Assembly: GCF_000169375.1 (NCBI RefSeq)
Contig: NZ_AAXY01000003.1
Location: 62,001-126,000, forward strand
Length of the DNA: 64,000 nucleotides
Reading direction: 5' to 3'
Source: Marinobacter sp. ELB17
GTDB taxonomy: Bacteria > Pseudomonadota > Gammaproteobacteria > Pseudomonadales > Oleiphilaceae
Shown: one piece after another, positions 38,662-47,977 of the stretch
How positions within the stretch are numbered: position 1 is the stretch's first letter
Layout of the letters: the number at the start of each line of letters is the position of its first letter
Position numbers and translations under genes: made by a program
Notes under the pieces: model-generated
What the model saw: only the letters and a program-made list of their open reading frames with translations
Told to the model about the DNA's origin: nothing
The model's database searches: none

Positions 38662-38710
38662 GGGGTTCTGGGGACATTCCGTCCTAATGTAACACTTATC
38701 GCTACAGCCC
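38662..38710 (+). repeat. Left 49-bp terminal inverted repeat of the Tn3-family element
   Basis: Perfect inverse complement of 41831-41879. Begins GGGGTTCTGGGGAC, the GGGG start common in the Tn3 family. Confidence 0.95.
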
Positions 38711-38737
38711 TTGCCTCATAGGGTGTCCAGAGGTGTC

Positions 38738-41700
38738 TTAATTTTCATTTTGCACGATTGATTGCATAATCTCATCCAAGTCGAGCGGATTTTGTTCAAA
38801 GCTGAAGCTGTAGGTCCCGTTCAAATTGATATTATGCCAGGCCACTGGTGAAACCTGCTTGATAATTTCGAGCTTCTTATCGTCACCTTCCTCTTCAAAA
38901 TACTCGAGTAATCGCGTCAGTATCAGCGAGTTAAAATAAATAATGGCGTTGGTTAATAGCCTCGCACATTCATTCCACAAGACGATTTCATCGTCTGATT
39001 TCCCTCTGAAACGATTACCATTCACATGAGCAATGGCACGGCGTAGTTGATGATAAGCCTCTCCGCGATTCAATGCTCGCTGCACATAAGTTCTTAAGCT
39101 GGCATCATCAATATAGTCCAGTAAGTACATGGCCTTGAGCATACGGTTGTACTCAGTTAAAGCTTTCAGCAAGGGATGGTTTTGACTATAGCCGGAAAGC
39201 TTTCTAACAAGTGTTGCCTGCGTTATCGTCTTTTGCTGCAGCGATACAATAATGCGTTGAATAGTATCCCACTCATCGATAATTAGTGCTGTATTGATAG
39301 GCTTTTTCAATGAGAGCGTCGCCTTATTATCTTCTCCCTCACTTACATCAAATAAGTCTGATATCACCGTTCCAAACTGAGCATAGCGCGGTGCAAAGGT
39401 ATAGCCAAACAGGTCCAGCAAGGCAAAGTTCACATGATTAACCCCGTGCGTATCCGTTGATAATATATCCGGCTTAATTTCAGAGGTGTTGTTATGAAGC
39501 AAGTCCAAAATAAAGTGTGATTCATGTTCATTAGCACCGATAATTCGGGCATTCAATGCTACATGATTGGCAATCAGGTTCATCGATGTCAGTCCTTTGT
39601 TTGTGCCAAAATATTTCGATGAATAGCGGGTTTTAAATGTCTCTAACCGTGATTCGAATTTCTGCCCATCGGCACTCGCATGAATGAGTCCTTCCTGGAT
39701 ATTGTAATGTTTGAAGATTGATAATTTCGCTGTCGCATCGTTAATGGCATCATTGCCGAGGTTTAGCGTTTCAGGTCGCAAATAATTGGCTTGCACTGTG
39801 CGTAGGTGTTCATATGACCGATCAGAGATACTGGCCATGCCATGCAAGCCGTAATAAGTTCCATTGCCAATGACTGCTGCCAGCAAATCATTCAAATGAT
39901 CGCTCTGGCCGGACTGTATCTGACGAACATGCTCAAAGTGCTTTAAAAAGCCTGTCTCCTGATGAACGAAGCGCAATACGTCAGCAACGTTGATGGGTTC
40001 CATGCGATCAAAAAAAGGATTGTTTAGAGCAGTTTTAGCACCGGAATACGGAAGCCGCCATTGGGTTTTACCCGAACGATTACGCAATATCACATTTCGA
40101 TTGTCGCCGTCATCAATACGTTGGCAGACCCGCTGCAGCTTATCGGTCATCTCTTGTTCCATTGACTTGACCAGCTGGGCAGGCTCGGTATTCATACTGC
40201 CTAACATGGAATCTTTGAGCAATTTGTCTTTCTCAGCCCAAGGGATATCCCCAACCAGATCATCGTGTAATGCGCGATATTTTATGGCTGTGGGTATAAA
40301 AAGTTTGCCATCCAGCTTATTTTGGGCCGCTAAATACAGCATAATCTCGTAACGTTCAGAGAGTACCTTGTTATCCGCATCGATCACATAAAATTGATGT
40401 TTGGATGAAATTAATCGCCGGTCTGTAGACGCCAATTCCCCGGTATCTAACAACTCCTTTTGCATTCCATTTAATTGTGCAGCTAATGCCTGTGTATTGC
40501 CTGACCCTTCAAACGTCAGACATAAAAAGATGGGGCGTATTATGTGTTGAATCAGCTCATTGTTCTTATCATAAAATTCCCAGATGTAATCATTGTTCGT
40601 ACGTTTTTGTTTTTTTAGATACAGGCACAGTAATTCAATTTCCCGTGCTCCAAGCAAGTCTTGTACCCGTTTTTTTATTTGTCTAAATGACACTTGGTCA
40701 TCAATTGTATCGTCAATAAAAAAGTATAATAGTTCAGCGGCTTTGCTAATATTTGCTGCTGCACCTTCCCAGTCTTTATAGGCCATTTCCTTGGCATGCG
40801 CTTTGGCTTTTTCACGCAATTTTCGAACGTGGTAGATAAATCCATCGGCCAGACGTTCAATATTGATTTGCGCCCTCTCCTGAAGGTAACAAAGTAAATA
40901 AAGCTGCTGCGTGACTCGGTAAAAGCGTTTAAGCTTGGTAATAGAGTAGTAATCAACCATCGTCGCATAATGCAGTTGGTTTTTTTGCGATAGTGACAAA
41001 GCAGATACCACCTGATTTACTTCATTCATCCAAGTCTGAATCAGCTTATTCACGTTCAACTCTTTCTCCAACTCTGAAACATTAAAACTTTTCGCAGCCT
41101 GCTTAAGTTCTTTGACCGTTAGTGTACTTTCTCCATCGACTAAATCCGCCAGTTTCTCAGCCAAATCAGCAGATATAGTTGCTTTTAATGTGTCAGAAAG
41201 TCGCTTACGCTCCTGCTTGATTACCTGACTTATAATCCGTTGAAGTACAGTATATTTTGGAATAGCTATATGATTCCGAGCCAGATATTCGGTACAGGCA
41301 TCAAATAAAAAGCGTGGTTCTATCCAGGATTTAGCAACCTTTTGTAAATAGCTAATGAGAGGTTCCTGATGTTGCTTTGCATCCCATGTTTTAAAACCCT
41401 GCAGGTTGAGAATCTTGTCGTAGATACGTGCCTTTTGCATACGACTAACACTAAAGCGAGGAACTTTAAATTTAGCGAAATATTCTTCAGCAATAAAGGT
41501 TAGATCTTCCTGCAATTCCTTGTAAGGCGGGTTGTGTTGGATCGGTTTGATTTTAAAATAACCGAGAAGTGCTATGGCATAGCATTTATGATTGCGATTC
41601 CTGATGGATTTAATAACGTCCTGTTCCGGGTCATTCAGTGCAAAACTGACACGTTTTCCTTCAAGCGAGAGACTGGGAATGCCATATAGGTCGTTAATTT

Positions 41701-41740
41701 CAGCTTCGTGAAGTATGGTCAGGCGTTCTTTATAAGACAT
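38738..41740 (-). CDS. tnpA: Tn3-family transposase
   Basis: 1000 aa, full length for the family. The N-terminal part (YKERLTILHEAEINDLYGIP) is the DUF4158 DNA-binding region. The C-terminal half is the Tn3 DDE domain, with SDRSYEHLRTVQANYLRPE, DILSTDTHGVNHVNFALLDL (second catalytic Asp) and the late YHQLRRAIAHVNGNRFRGKSD segment holding the catalytic Glu region. The ATG is 41740 and the TAA lies inside the extended inverted repeat. No frameshift was seen, so the protein may be active. Confidence 0.95.
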   Translation of the reverse strand: MSYKERLTILHEAEINDLYGIPSLSLEGKRVSFALNDPEQDVIKSIRNRNHKCYAIALLGYFKIKPIQHNPPYKELQEDLTFIAEEYFAKFKVPRFSVSRMQKARIYDKILNLQGFKTWDAKQHQEPLISYLQKVAKSWIEPRFLFDACTEYLARNHIAIPKYTVLQRIISQVIKQERKRLSDTLKATISADLAEKLADLVDGESTLTVKELKQAAKSFNVSELEKELNVNKLIQTWMNEVNQVVSALSLSQKNQLHYATMVDYYSITKLKRFYRVTQQLYLLCYLQERAQINIERLADGFIYHVRKLREKAKAHAKEMAYKDWEGAAANISKAAELLYFFIDDTIDDQVSFRQIKKRVQDLLGAREIELLCLYLKKQKRTNNDYIWEFYDKNNELIQHIIRPIFLCLTFEGSGNTQALAAQLNGMQKELLDTGELASTDRRLISSKHQFYVIDADNKVLSERYEIMLYLAAQNKLDGKLFIPTAIKYRALHDDLVGDIPWAEKDKLLKDSMLGSMNTEPAQLVKSMEQEMTDKLQRVCQRIDDGDNRNVILRNRSGKTQWRLPYSGAKTALNNPFFDRMEPINVADVLRFVHQETGFLKHFEHVRQIQSGQSDHLNDLLAAVIGNGTYYGLHGMASISDRSYEHLRTVQANYLRPETLNLGNDAINDATAKLSIFKHYNIQEGLIHASADGQKFESRLETFKTRYSSKYFGTNKGLTSMNLIANHVALNARIIGANEHESHFILDLLHNNTSEIKPDILSTDTHGVNHVNFALLDLFGYTFAPRYAQFGTVISDLFDVSEGEDNKATLSLKKPINTALIIDEWDTIQRIIVSLQQKTITQATLVRKLSGYSQNHPLLKALTEYNRMLKAMYLLDYIDDASLRTYVQRALNRGEAYHQLRRAIAHVNGNRFRGKSDDEIVLWNECARLLTNAIIYFNSLILTRLLEYFEEEGDDKKLEIIKQVSPVAWHNINLNGTYSFSFEQNPLDLDEIMQSIVQNEN

Positions 41741-41830
41741 GGGCTTCTCGCGAAACCTGGAATACTACTATAAACTGGATATTACAGCGATTTTGAAAAT
41801 TAAGGTGCCTCTGGATGCCTTATGACAGTT

Positions 41831-41879
41831 GGGCTGTAGCGATAAGTGTTACATTAGGACGGAATGTCCCCAGAACCCC
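41831..41879 (-). repeat. Right 49-bp terminal inverted repeat of the Tn3-family element
   Basis: Perfect inverse complement of 38662-38710. The next base (41880) begins an in-frame EAL-domain fragment. Confidence 0.95.
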
Positions 41880-42029
41880 ATTGTGGTGGCTGAAGGCATC
41901 GAGACGGCAGAGCATCAGCAGGACCTAGTTCATCGCGAGTGCGACTTGCTGCAGGGCTTTCTTTTCTCTAGGCCAGTACCGTTGGGCGACTTGATGGCCT
42001 TGCCAGAAGATTTGACCGCTAATGGCTGA
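41880..42029 (+). pseudogene. 3' fragment of an EAL-domain gene cut by the Tn3-family element
   Basis: The frame from the element's edge reads IVVAEGIETAEHQQDL, then CDLLQGFLFSRPVPL and a stop at 42027-42029: the last 49 residues of an EAL phosphodiesterase domain (AEGIET motif and QGFLFSRP). The rest is not found on the other side of the element. It differs from both other EAL copies in the window, so a fourth c-di-GMP gene once lay here. Confidence 0.85.
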
Positions 42030-42127
42030 TTTGAGAACGAGTTCAGGCCTTGCTATGGTGAGTAGGAGGTCTTGTTTTTGATAGACTTATACTGACAGAA
42101 GCCTTTTTGTAAAACAAAGGTAGCCCC

Positions 42128-43087
42128 ATGATTAAACCTGAAATTCCAGAGAACGAAGCCGAGCGTTTACACGCTTTGCGAACGCTAAAAATCCTTGATA
42201 CCGCTCACGAAGAGCGATTTGATCGCGTGACCCGCATGGCTAAACGGATGTTTGGCGTATCTGTTTCGCTTGTAAGCCTTGTTGATGAGGATCGCCAGTG
42301 GTTCAAATCCTCGCAGGGTCTTGAAGCCACTGAAACTCCAAGAGACATTTCTTTTTGCGGGCATGCAATCAATCAAAACGGGCTATTTATCATACCGGAC
42401 GCTATTGAAGATGTGCGTTTTGCTGACAATCCGCTTGTAACCGATGCTCCTAATATCCGTTTCTATGCGGGTTACCCTTTGGAAATCCGGGAAGGATTGA
42501 AGATAGGTACGTTATGTCTGATCGATCAAAAACCCAGAGTTATGGATGAAGAAGACCAACAGCTGTTCAAGGATCTGGGCGCTATGGTGGAGCAGGAAAT
42601 TAAATCGATACAGTTAGCCACTTTGGATGAGCTGACCTTAATTTCCAATCGGCGCGGCTTCTTGAACCTCGCGGATTATGGTTTAAAGATGTGCCGACGA
42701 AATCGGGTGTCAATGTCGTTTTTGTTATTCGACCTTAACAAATTCAAAGCGATTAACGATCAGTATGGGCACCATGAAGGTGATTTTGTATTAACCAAAT
42801 TTGCTCGAATATTGCTCGATACGTTTCGGGACAGTGACGTCATCGGCCGGCTGGGTGGGGATGAGTTCGTTGCCATGCTCACTGATTCCGACAAAAAGAA
42901 TTCTGACGAAATTCTAGCAAGGTTTGCAGAAGCGGTTAAAGAGACGAATGCGACGATGAACAAACCCTACAAGATCGAATACAGTGTGGGCATTGAACAT
43001 TTTCAACATGATACGACAAAAACGGCAGAAGAAATGATTCAAGAAGCGGATGCCGCGATGTATAAACATAAGAAAAGCGGGGTTTGA
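42128..43087 (+). CDS. GAF-GGDEF diguanylate cyclase
   Basis: 319 aa. An N-terminal GAF domain (about 20-155) is closely similar to that of the 31769 gene (shared DRQWFKS, RDISFCGHAI and IRFYAG). The GGDEF domain (about 165-319) has FDLNKFKAINDQYGHHEGD, active-site GRLGGDEFVAML, and an RDSD inhibitory site ahead of it, so it should make c-di-GMP under product feedback. No membrane segment, so cytosolic. The ribosome site AAAGG is 9 bases before the ATG. Confidence 0.93.
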   Translation: MIKPEIPENEAERLHALRTLKILDTAHEERFDRVTRMAKRMFGVSVSLVSLVDEDRQWFKSSQGLEATETPRDISFCGHAINQNGLFIIPDAIEDVRFADNPLVTDAPNIRFYAGYPLEIREGLKIGTLCLIDQKPRVMDEEDQQLFKDLGAMVEQEIKSIQLATLDELTLISNRRGFLNLADYGLKMCRRNRVSMSFLLFDLNKFKAINDQYGHHEGDFVLTKFARILLDTFRDSDVIGRLGGDEFVAMLTDSDKKNSDEILARFAEAVKETNATMNKPYKIEYSVGIEHFQHDTTKTAEEMIQEADAAMYKHKKSGV

Positions 43088-43155
43088 CAGGTTATCCTTC
43101 AATAGACGATTAGAAGGGTTTGCCCCAATAGAAACTGGCCATGGAGGCCTTCTTT

Positions 43156-43181
43156 CCACTTTTAAATTCCACCAAAAGTGG
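43156..43181. terminator. Hairpin between convergent cyclase and EAL genes
   Basis: CCACTTTT (43156-43163) pairs perfectly with AAAAGTGG (43174-43181) around a 10-nt loop. No long T run follows, so termination strength is uncertain, but the position between two convergent 3' ends fits a bidirectional terminator. Confidence 0.5.
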
Positions 43182-43214
43182 GGTAATGCCATTGCAGTTC
43201 TGACTGCGTCATAG

Positions 43215-44029
43215 TTAAATTTTGTCGCTTTTTGTCCTTTTGGCTGCTGGCGAAGATTCGTTCCACTGGCGTATCCAGTCAGGCATAGCCTCTGCAGGCA
43301 TAGGACGTGCGATACCGTACCCCTGGCCAAAATCACATCCGAGTTTTACCAGTTGTTCACTGTGTTCTGGCGTCTCGACACCTTCTGCAATCACGCCAAG
43401 ACCGAATGATCTGGCCAGCACCAGAATGCCCTGAACAATGGCAAAATCGCTGGGATCAATCAGCATATCGCGAACAAAACTCATATCAATCTTGAGTTTT
43501 TCCACTGGCAGCCGCCGCAAGTAAGACAATGACGAATAGCCGGTGCCAAAATCGTCCAGTGAGCAAATAACACCCAGCTTGCGACAGGCTTCGATCGTCT
43601 TGGATACAACCTCCAGATTATCCAGGGAGGAGGTTTCGACAATCTCCAGCTCAATCTGTCCGCTCGAAATCGACGGATAAAGGCTGAGTATTGCCTCCAG
43701 TCGTTCTACGAAATTGGGCTGCCTGAGGTGTAAGGAATTGATATTGACACTGACGGGTATAAGAACGCTCTGCTGCCGCCATTCCATCATCTGCGACAGG
43801 GCTGAGTTCAGTACCCACTCGCCCAGATCCACACTCAGCGGATGGTGTTCAATGAGCGGCAGAAAGTCATTGGGCGCAACCAATCCCCGCTCCGGGTGCT
43901 GCCAGCGAATCAGGGCTTCAGCCCCCACAACCTCACCCGATTTAAGATTAACCTTGGGCTGATAAAAAAGCACAAACTCGTTCCTGTTCAGGCCCAGCTG
44001 AATGCACGTCTGATCCTCGTGAAGGCTAC
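43215..44029 (-). pseudogene. EAL half of a GGDEF-EAL gene split by the IS21-family element
   Basis: From the target repeat at 44025-44029 the minus frame reads SLHEDQTCIQLGLNRNEF and then a complete EAL domain: GAEALIRWQHP, VSVNINSLHL, LEIVETSS, DDFGTGYSSLSYL, KLKID, AEGVET, QGYGIARPM. All metal-binding and catalytic positions I can recognise are present. The 5' part is on the far side of the IS (49035-51764), in the same frame once the IS and one GCTAC are removed. A GTG at 43973 could start a 252-aa protein, but it would lack the first turn of the domain and has no good ribosome site. Confidence 0.9.
44025..44029 (+). repeat. Target-site duplication GCTAC, left of the IS21-family element
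   Basis: GCTAC stands directly before the IS end TGTAAAC (44030) and again directly after the other end (49035-49039). Confidence 0.9.
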
Positions 44030-44335
44030 TGTAAACACCGGTCTAAAAGCGCTGCTATTTGCCGAATATCCACACAGTCAGATTTTTCCTCAGATCGAAA
44101 ATCCATAAAACATTGCACAATTCAGGCGGGTCATTCACGAGATTGGAAATAGATAAGCCAAGCAATATCGTTTTACTCGGGCTATAAAGATGCTGTCGGT
44201 GAGAAAGGTATGACGCCAAGAATGATTTGACAGTCCTAACTGACGCCATACCCCTCAAAATCGTGCAGGCGCACGACCCAATGATTGTTACACACTTTGG
44301 GATCAAATCCAGCCCTCATCGACCTTTAGCTGTCG

Positions 44336-44752
44336 ATGCAAACTTCAAGTCGCCTATATCACTGCCTCCTTTGCCATGCACAAGTCATTATTTGTTCTCG
44401 TTGTGATCGCGGTCATCGTTATTGCACTGATGGGTGTTCTGAAAAAGCCCGTCGAGTATCCCTTGCTCGTGCCTCAAAAAAGTATCAAGAAAGTCGCGTT
44501 GGGTGCTTCAAAAATGCCGAGCGTCAACAGCGATTTCGTCAACAAAAAAAGCACAAAGTAACGCATCAGTCTTCCCAGATAATTACCCTTAATGATGTAC
44601 TCAATGCGCAACGAAAAAGTCGTAAAAGGGTGATCCCGCCGCTAAAACACAGCACCTTTATGGTCTGCCATCATTGTGGTGAGGTCTGTAGTCCCTTTTT
44701 ACGACATGACTTTTTACGCGGGACGATCTTTAAAGAACGACTGAGGTGTTAA
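44336..44752 (+). CDS. Small Cys-rich (zinc-finger-like) protein within the IS21 element
   Basis: 138 aa, not assigned to a named family. The N-terminus has a cluster of CxxC-type pairs (YHCLLCHAQVIICSRCDRGH then CTDGC), a basic Arg/Lys/Gln middle (about 50-100), and a C-terminal CHHCGEVC. This looks like a metal-binding nucleic-acid-binding protein. It lies inside the element, 34 bp before istA, so it is probably an accessory factor. Whether it acts in transposition or regulation is unknown. Confidence 0.7.
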   Translation: MQTSSRLYHCLLCHAQVIICSRCDRGHRYCTDGCSEKARRVSLARASKKYQESRVGCFKNAERQQRFRQQKKHKVTHQSSQIITLNDVLNAQRKSRKRVIPPLKHSTFMVCHHCGEVCSPFLRHDFLRGTIFKERLRC

Positions 44753-44804
44753 ACCATCTTACGGCAGCATTTAGATCCGACGCTTAGTGAATAAGGCTGG
44801 ATTA

Positions 44805-46319
44805 ATGACCATAAATAAAGACATGGAAGCAAAGATATTGCGCTATCACTTTGTGGAGAAATGGCGCACCGGCACCATTGCCACACAATTAGGTATTCAC
44901 CATAGCGTGGTTGACAGAGTGCTGTCCCAAGCGGGCTTGCCTAAAGTAGAACGCACTGAACGCACGTCTATTCTGACGCCCTATTTGCCCTTCATCATTC
45001 AAACCTTGGAGACTTACCCCACACTCACCGCCGTGCGCTTGTATGAAATGGCGAAGCAGCGCGGTTATCCTGGCGGGCCCAGTCAGTTTCGCCACCGTAT
45101 TAGCGAGCTTAGGCCCCGTAAGCAGCCCGAAGCGTATTTACGCTTAAAGAGCTTACCCGGGGAGCAAGCACAGGTCGATTGGGGGCACTTCGGGCACCTA
45201 CAAATCGGCCAGGCAAAGCGCGCATTAATGGCGTATGTGATGGTGTTGAGTTGGTCAAGGCAGATATTTTTACAGTTTTATGTCAATCAGCAAACAGCCA
45301 GTTTTTTACGCGGGCAAGTGGCGGCGTTCGAGGCATTTAACGGCGTGCCCAAGGTCTGCCTTTTTGACAACATGAAAACGGCGGTGCTTGAGCGCAATGG
45401 CAGCGCTATTCGATTCCACCCTGCGCTGCTCGATTTATCCAGCCACTATCACTTCGAGCCTCGGGCCGCTGCGCCGGCCAGAGGCAATGAGAAGGGGCGA
45501 GTGGAAAGAGCCATTCGCTATATCCGCGATAACTTTTTTGCCGGTCGTCATTACTCATCGCTTGAAGATTTAAATGCGCAAGCGGATGAGTGGTGTAAAG
45601 GCACAAGCGCAGAGAGGCGCTGCCCTGAAGACCCTCAACTCAGCGTAGGAGAGGCCTTCTTGCAAGAGCAACCTGGCTTATTGGCACTGCCAGACAACCC
45701 CTTCGATACGCGTGAGCATGTGGTGGTGCGCGCACAAAAAACACCTTACGTCCGGTTTGATAGCAATGATTACTCGGTGCCTCATCAGCACGTCCAAACA
45801 TCCTTAACCGTGAACGCCTGCCTAAAAGAGGTGCGTATTATTAGTGGCACGAATGTTATCGCGACTCATTTACGCAGTTTTAGCAAAGGCGAACAAATAG
45901 AAAACGAAGCGCACGTGAACGCTTTATGGCTGATGAAAACGAACGCCAAACAACATCGCGCACAAGATAGGCTGTGCCAAATATCCTCCCATGCACAGCC
46001 GTTACTGCAGCACATCATTGACCGAGGCCATGCGCTGAAAGGCGCCGTGAATCGCTTAAACCAATTACTGGATGATTATGGCGCCACTGAATTGCATCAG
46101 GCCATGGGCGAAGCCATCGAGAAAAACGCACCTTATGTAGAAGGCGTCGCACAGATCCTAGAATACCGCAGAGAAAGGCGTCAACAACCGCCACCCATTG
46201 CGGTGAGCGTGCCCAATAAAGTGAAGCAATACTGCGTCAAACCCGCCAACCTGACTCAGTATGACGCGCTGAGCACCCCCCTCTGCCAGCCTAGTTGTCC
46301 AGTTGGCGATTTCGCCTAA
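44805..46319 (+). CDS. istA: IS21-family transposase IstA, C-terminus replaced by IS3 sequence
   Basis: 504 aa from ATG 44805 (a GTG at 44787 is possible). N-terminal helix-turn-helix (GTIATQLGIHHSVVDRVLSQ), then the DDE domain: first Asp in GEQAQVDWGHFG, second in KVCLFDNMKTAV, Glu in GNEKGRVERAI. The final eight residues come from the IS3 element: after LCQP the frame enters it and stops at 46317. Without IS3 the frame would run through CQP to TGTVEMQGDDDDE and overlap istB. Because only the tail is changed, the core may still work. Confidence 0.92.
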   Translation: MTINKDMEAKILRYHFVEKWRTGTIATQLGIHHSVVDRVLSQAGLPKVERTERTSILTPYLPFIIQTLETYPTLTAVRLYEMAKQRGYPGGPSQFRHRISELRPRKQPEAYLRLKSLPGEQAQVDWGHFGHLQIGQAKRALMAYVMVLSWSRQIFLQFYVNQQTASFLRGQVAAFEAFNGVPKVCLFDNMKTAVLERNGSAIRFHPALLDLSSHYHFEPRAAAPARGNEKGRVERAIRYIRDNFFAGRHYSSLEDLNAQADEWCKGTSAERRCPEDPQLSVGEAFLQEQPGLLALPDNPFDTREHVVVRAQKTPYVRFDSNDYSVPHQHVQTSLTVNACLKEVRIISGTNVIATHLRSFSKGEQIENEAHVNALWLMKTNAKQHRAQDRLCQISSHAQPLLQHIIDRGHALKGAVNRLNQLLDDYGATELHQAMGEAIEKNAPYVEGVAQILEYRRERRQQPPPIAVSVPNKVKQYCVKPANLTQYDALSTPLCQPSCPVGDFA

Positions 46320-46352
46320 ATTCATGTCAGATTGGGCGGAGTGAGAGCAGTC

Positions 46353-46859
46353 ATGCCACGTTATTCCGAGGAACGTAAAGCGGCCGTGTTGAAGAAGTTG
46401 TTACCTCCGCAGAACCGCAGTGTGGTGCAGGTGGCCGCAGAGGAAGGCCTATCGGATGTGACTCTGTACAATTGGTTAAAACAGTGTCGACAACAAGGGG
46501 TGCCTGTGCCGGGTTATCGTAATGCTGGAGACGATTGGTCTCCTGATGCCAAGTTAGCCGTCGTGATCGAAACGGCGTCTATGTCCGAAGCTGAACTGAG
46601 TGCGTATTGCCGCCAGAAAGGTCTGTATCCCGAGCAGGTACAACGCTGGAAAGACGCCTGCCTACACGGTGCCGGTCTGCAAGAAGGGCAAGGGAAAGCC
46701 GCTCAGAAGCAGCAGCGTGATGCCCGCAAAACCATCAAGAAGCTGCAAGCGGAAGTGCGCCGTAAGGATCGGGTTCTGGCAGAAACGACCTCATTGTTGG
46801 TGCTGTCAAAAAAGCTCGAAGCCTTGTACGGCGAGGACCCGGACAGCGAGGACAGTTAA
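46353..46859 (+). CDS. IS3-family OrfA (helix-turn-helix, leucine-zipper protein)
   Basis: 168 aa from ATG 46353. It starts MPRYSEERKAAVLKKLLPP and has a helix-turn-helix (VVQVAAEEGLSDVTLYNWLK) that recognises the IS ends, followed by a basic coiled coil (KQQRDARKTIKKLQAEVRRK). The C-terminal codons contain the slippery site at 46808-46814, so part of translation continues into orfB. Confidence 0.88.
   Translation: MPRYSEERKAAVLKKLLPPQNRSVVQVAAEEGLSDVTLYNWLKQCRQQGVPVPGYRNAGDDWSPDAKLAVVIETASMSEAELSAYCRQKGLYPEQVQRWKDACLHGAGLQEGQGKAAQKQQRDARKTIKKLQAEVRRKDRVLAETTSLLVLSKKLEALYGEDPDSEDS
46808..46814 (+). promoter_or_regulatory. Programmed -1 frameshift site A AAA AAG
   Basis: The heptamer AAAAAAG sits in the orfA frame as A-AAA-AAG, the classic slippery sequence of IS3 elements and dnaX. 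The -1 frame is open from here through the orfA stop into orfB, so a fused OrfAB transposase can be made. A possible short stem using CTCG/CGAG follows at 46815-46835. Confidence 0.8.
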
Positions 46860-47920
46860 CACCGCTGACCGAACGTACAAGGCTTTTAAACGACTATGAC
46901 GAAGCTGTCGCCAGTGGCGCAGCCCGGTACAAGGCGGCCGACTTGATGGAGCTGAGTCAGCGCACGTTGAAGCGCTGGCGACAGGCTAATGGCGCTGTAG
47001 CGGAAGATCAACGCCCGCAAGCGGAGCGCGTTGTGCAGCCACACCAGCTCACTCACGCTGAAGAAGCGGCCATTCTAGACACCTGCAATGAACGGGAGTA
47101 CCAGAGCTTGCCACCGTCCCAGATCGTGCCTCGACTGGCTGATAAAGGGCTTTACCTGGCCTCTGAGTCCTCATTCTACCGAGTGCTCAAAAAGTACCAG
47201 CAAGTGAATCATCGGGGCCGCATGAAACCGCCGCGCAAGGTCCCTGAGCCCACCAGCTTTACCGCCACAGGCCCGAACCAGGTGTGGAGCTGGGACATCA
47301 GCTATTGCCCCTCAGAGGTGCGCGGTCAGCACTGGTATCTGTACCTGATCATGGACATCTACAGTCGCAAAATCGTGGCGTGGGAAATCCACGAATCAGA
47401 GTCCGGCGAGCTTGCCAAAAAGCTCATTGATCGAGCTCTGTTACGCGAGAGATGTTGGCAAAACCCACCGGTGCTGCACTCAGATAACGGCGCGCCGATG
47501 ACGTCCTACACGCTGAAAGCGCGGCTGGCAGACCTGGGTATGCTGATGTCTCACAGCCGACCCAGAGTAAGCAACGACAACCCTTACTCAGAGTCGTTGT
47601 TCAAGACGCTAAAGTACTGTCCAAAATGGCCAGCCAAGGGCTTTTCATCACTAACGGCGGTGCGCAAATGGATGCTGTTGTTCGAGCAGGCTTACAACGA
47701 AGAGCACCTGCACAGCGGCATCAACTTCGTGACGCCCGCACAACGGCACCAGGGTGTTGATGCAGAGTTGTTAGCCAAACGTGAAGCGGTTTATGAACGA
47801 GCAAAGAGTCTGAATCCTAGGCGTTGGTCTGGTGATACTCGAAACTGGGCAGTCGCCGGAGCCGTATCGCTCAACCCTGGAAAATTGCAGGAAATTGAGC
47901 GTAATAAACAGGCTGCTTAA
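46859..47920 (+). CDS. IS3-family OrfB (DDE integrase), made as OrfAB by frameshift
   Basis: The frame is open from the slippery site; a stand-alone start could be ATG 46943 (325 aa). HTH_21-like N-terminal part, then rve integrase domain: first Asp in VWSWDISYCPSEV, second in PVLHSDNGAPMTS, Glu in NPYSESLFKTLKY. The ending PAQRHQGVDAELL is typical of the family. Complete and probably active. Confidence 0.92.
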   Translation, partial: TPLTERTRLLNDYDEAVASGAARYKAADLMELSQRTLKRWRQANGAVAEDQRPQAERVVQPHQLTHAEEAAILDTCNEREYQSLPPSQIVPRLADKGLYLASESSFYRVLKKYQQVNHRGRMKPPRKVPEPTSFTATGPNQVWSWDISYCPSEVRGQHWYLYLIMDIYSRKIVAWEIHESESGELAKKLIDRALLRERCWQNPPVLHSDNGAPMTSYTLKARLADLGMLMSHSRPRVSNDNPYSESLFKTLKYCPKWPAKGFSSLTAVRKWMLLFEQAYNEEHLHSGINFVTPAQRHQGVDAELLAKREAVYERAKSLNPRRWSGDTRNWAVAGAVSLNPGKLQEIERNKQAA

Positions 47921-47977
47921 GTGCAGCTATATGGACAACTGGGTTGCAAATCACCGGCACGGTAGAAATGCAAGGAG

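Larger units (their letters stand above)
38662..41879. mobile_element. Tn3-family element containing only a transposase gene
   Basis: 3218 bp bounded by 49-bp perfect inverted repeats starting GGGG (38662-38710 and 41831-41879). Similarity continues inward, imperfectly, to about 86 bp (38662-38747 and 41794-41879), reaching the transposase stop codon. It has no resolvase, res site or cargo, as in IS1071-like minimal elements. The 5 bp outside the ends differ (ATAAT left, ATTGT right), so no target duplication is visible. The right flank is an EAL fragment whose 5' part is not on the left, pointing to a deletion or recombination after insertion. Confidence 0.92.
46296..47937. mobile_element. 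IS3-family element inserted near the 3' end of istA
   Basis: 1642 bp with ends TGTCCA...TGGACA; the inverted match extends outward to AGTTGTCCA/TGGACAACT. It carries orfA and orfB in -1 phase with a frameshift signal. The 3-bp flanks are AGT and ACT, one mismatch from a duplication, so the exact ends are uncertain by 1-3 bp. Removing it rejoins istA to its native tail and to istB. Confidence 0.85.

Noticed and set aside
38573..38692. Short + frame entering the left end of the Tn3 element
   Set aside because: About 40 codons, no homology, ends in the inverted repeat; it does not continue the EAL fragment on the other side.
44376..44561. 61-aa frame beginning MHKSLFVLVVIAVIVIALMG that looks like a membrane peptide
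   Set aside because: It lies inside the 138-aa Cys-rich gene in another frame. The hydrophobic run is what the Cys/Val/Ile-rich codons give when shifted. No ribosome site of its own.
46293..47940. A clean 3-bp target duplication for the IS3 element
   Set aside because: Flanks are AGT and ACT; with any choice of ends from TGTCCA outward to AGTTGTCCA no identical direct repeat appears.
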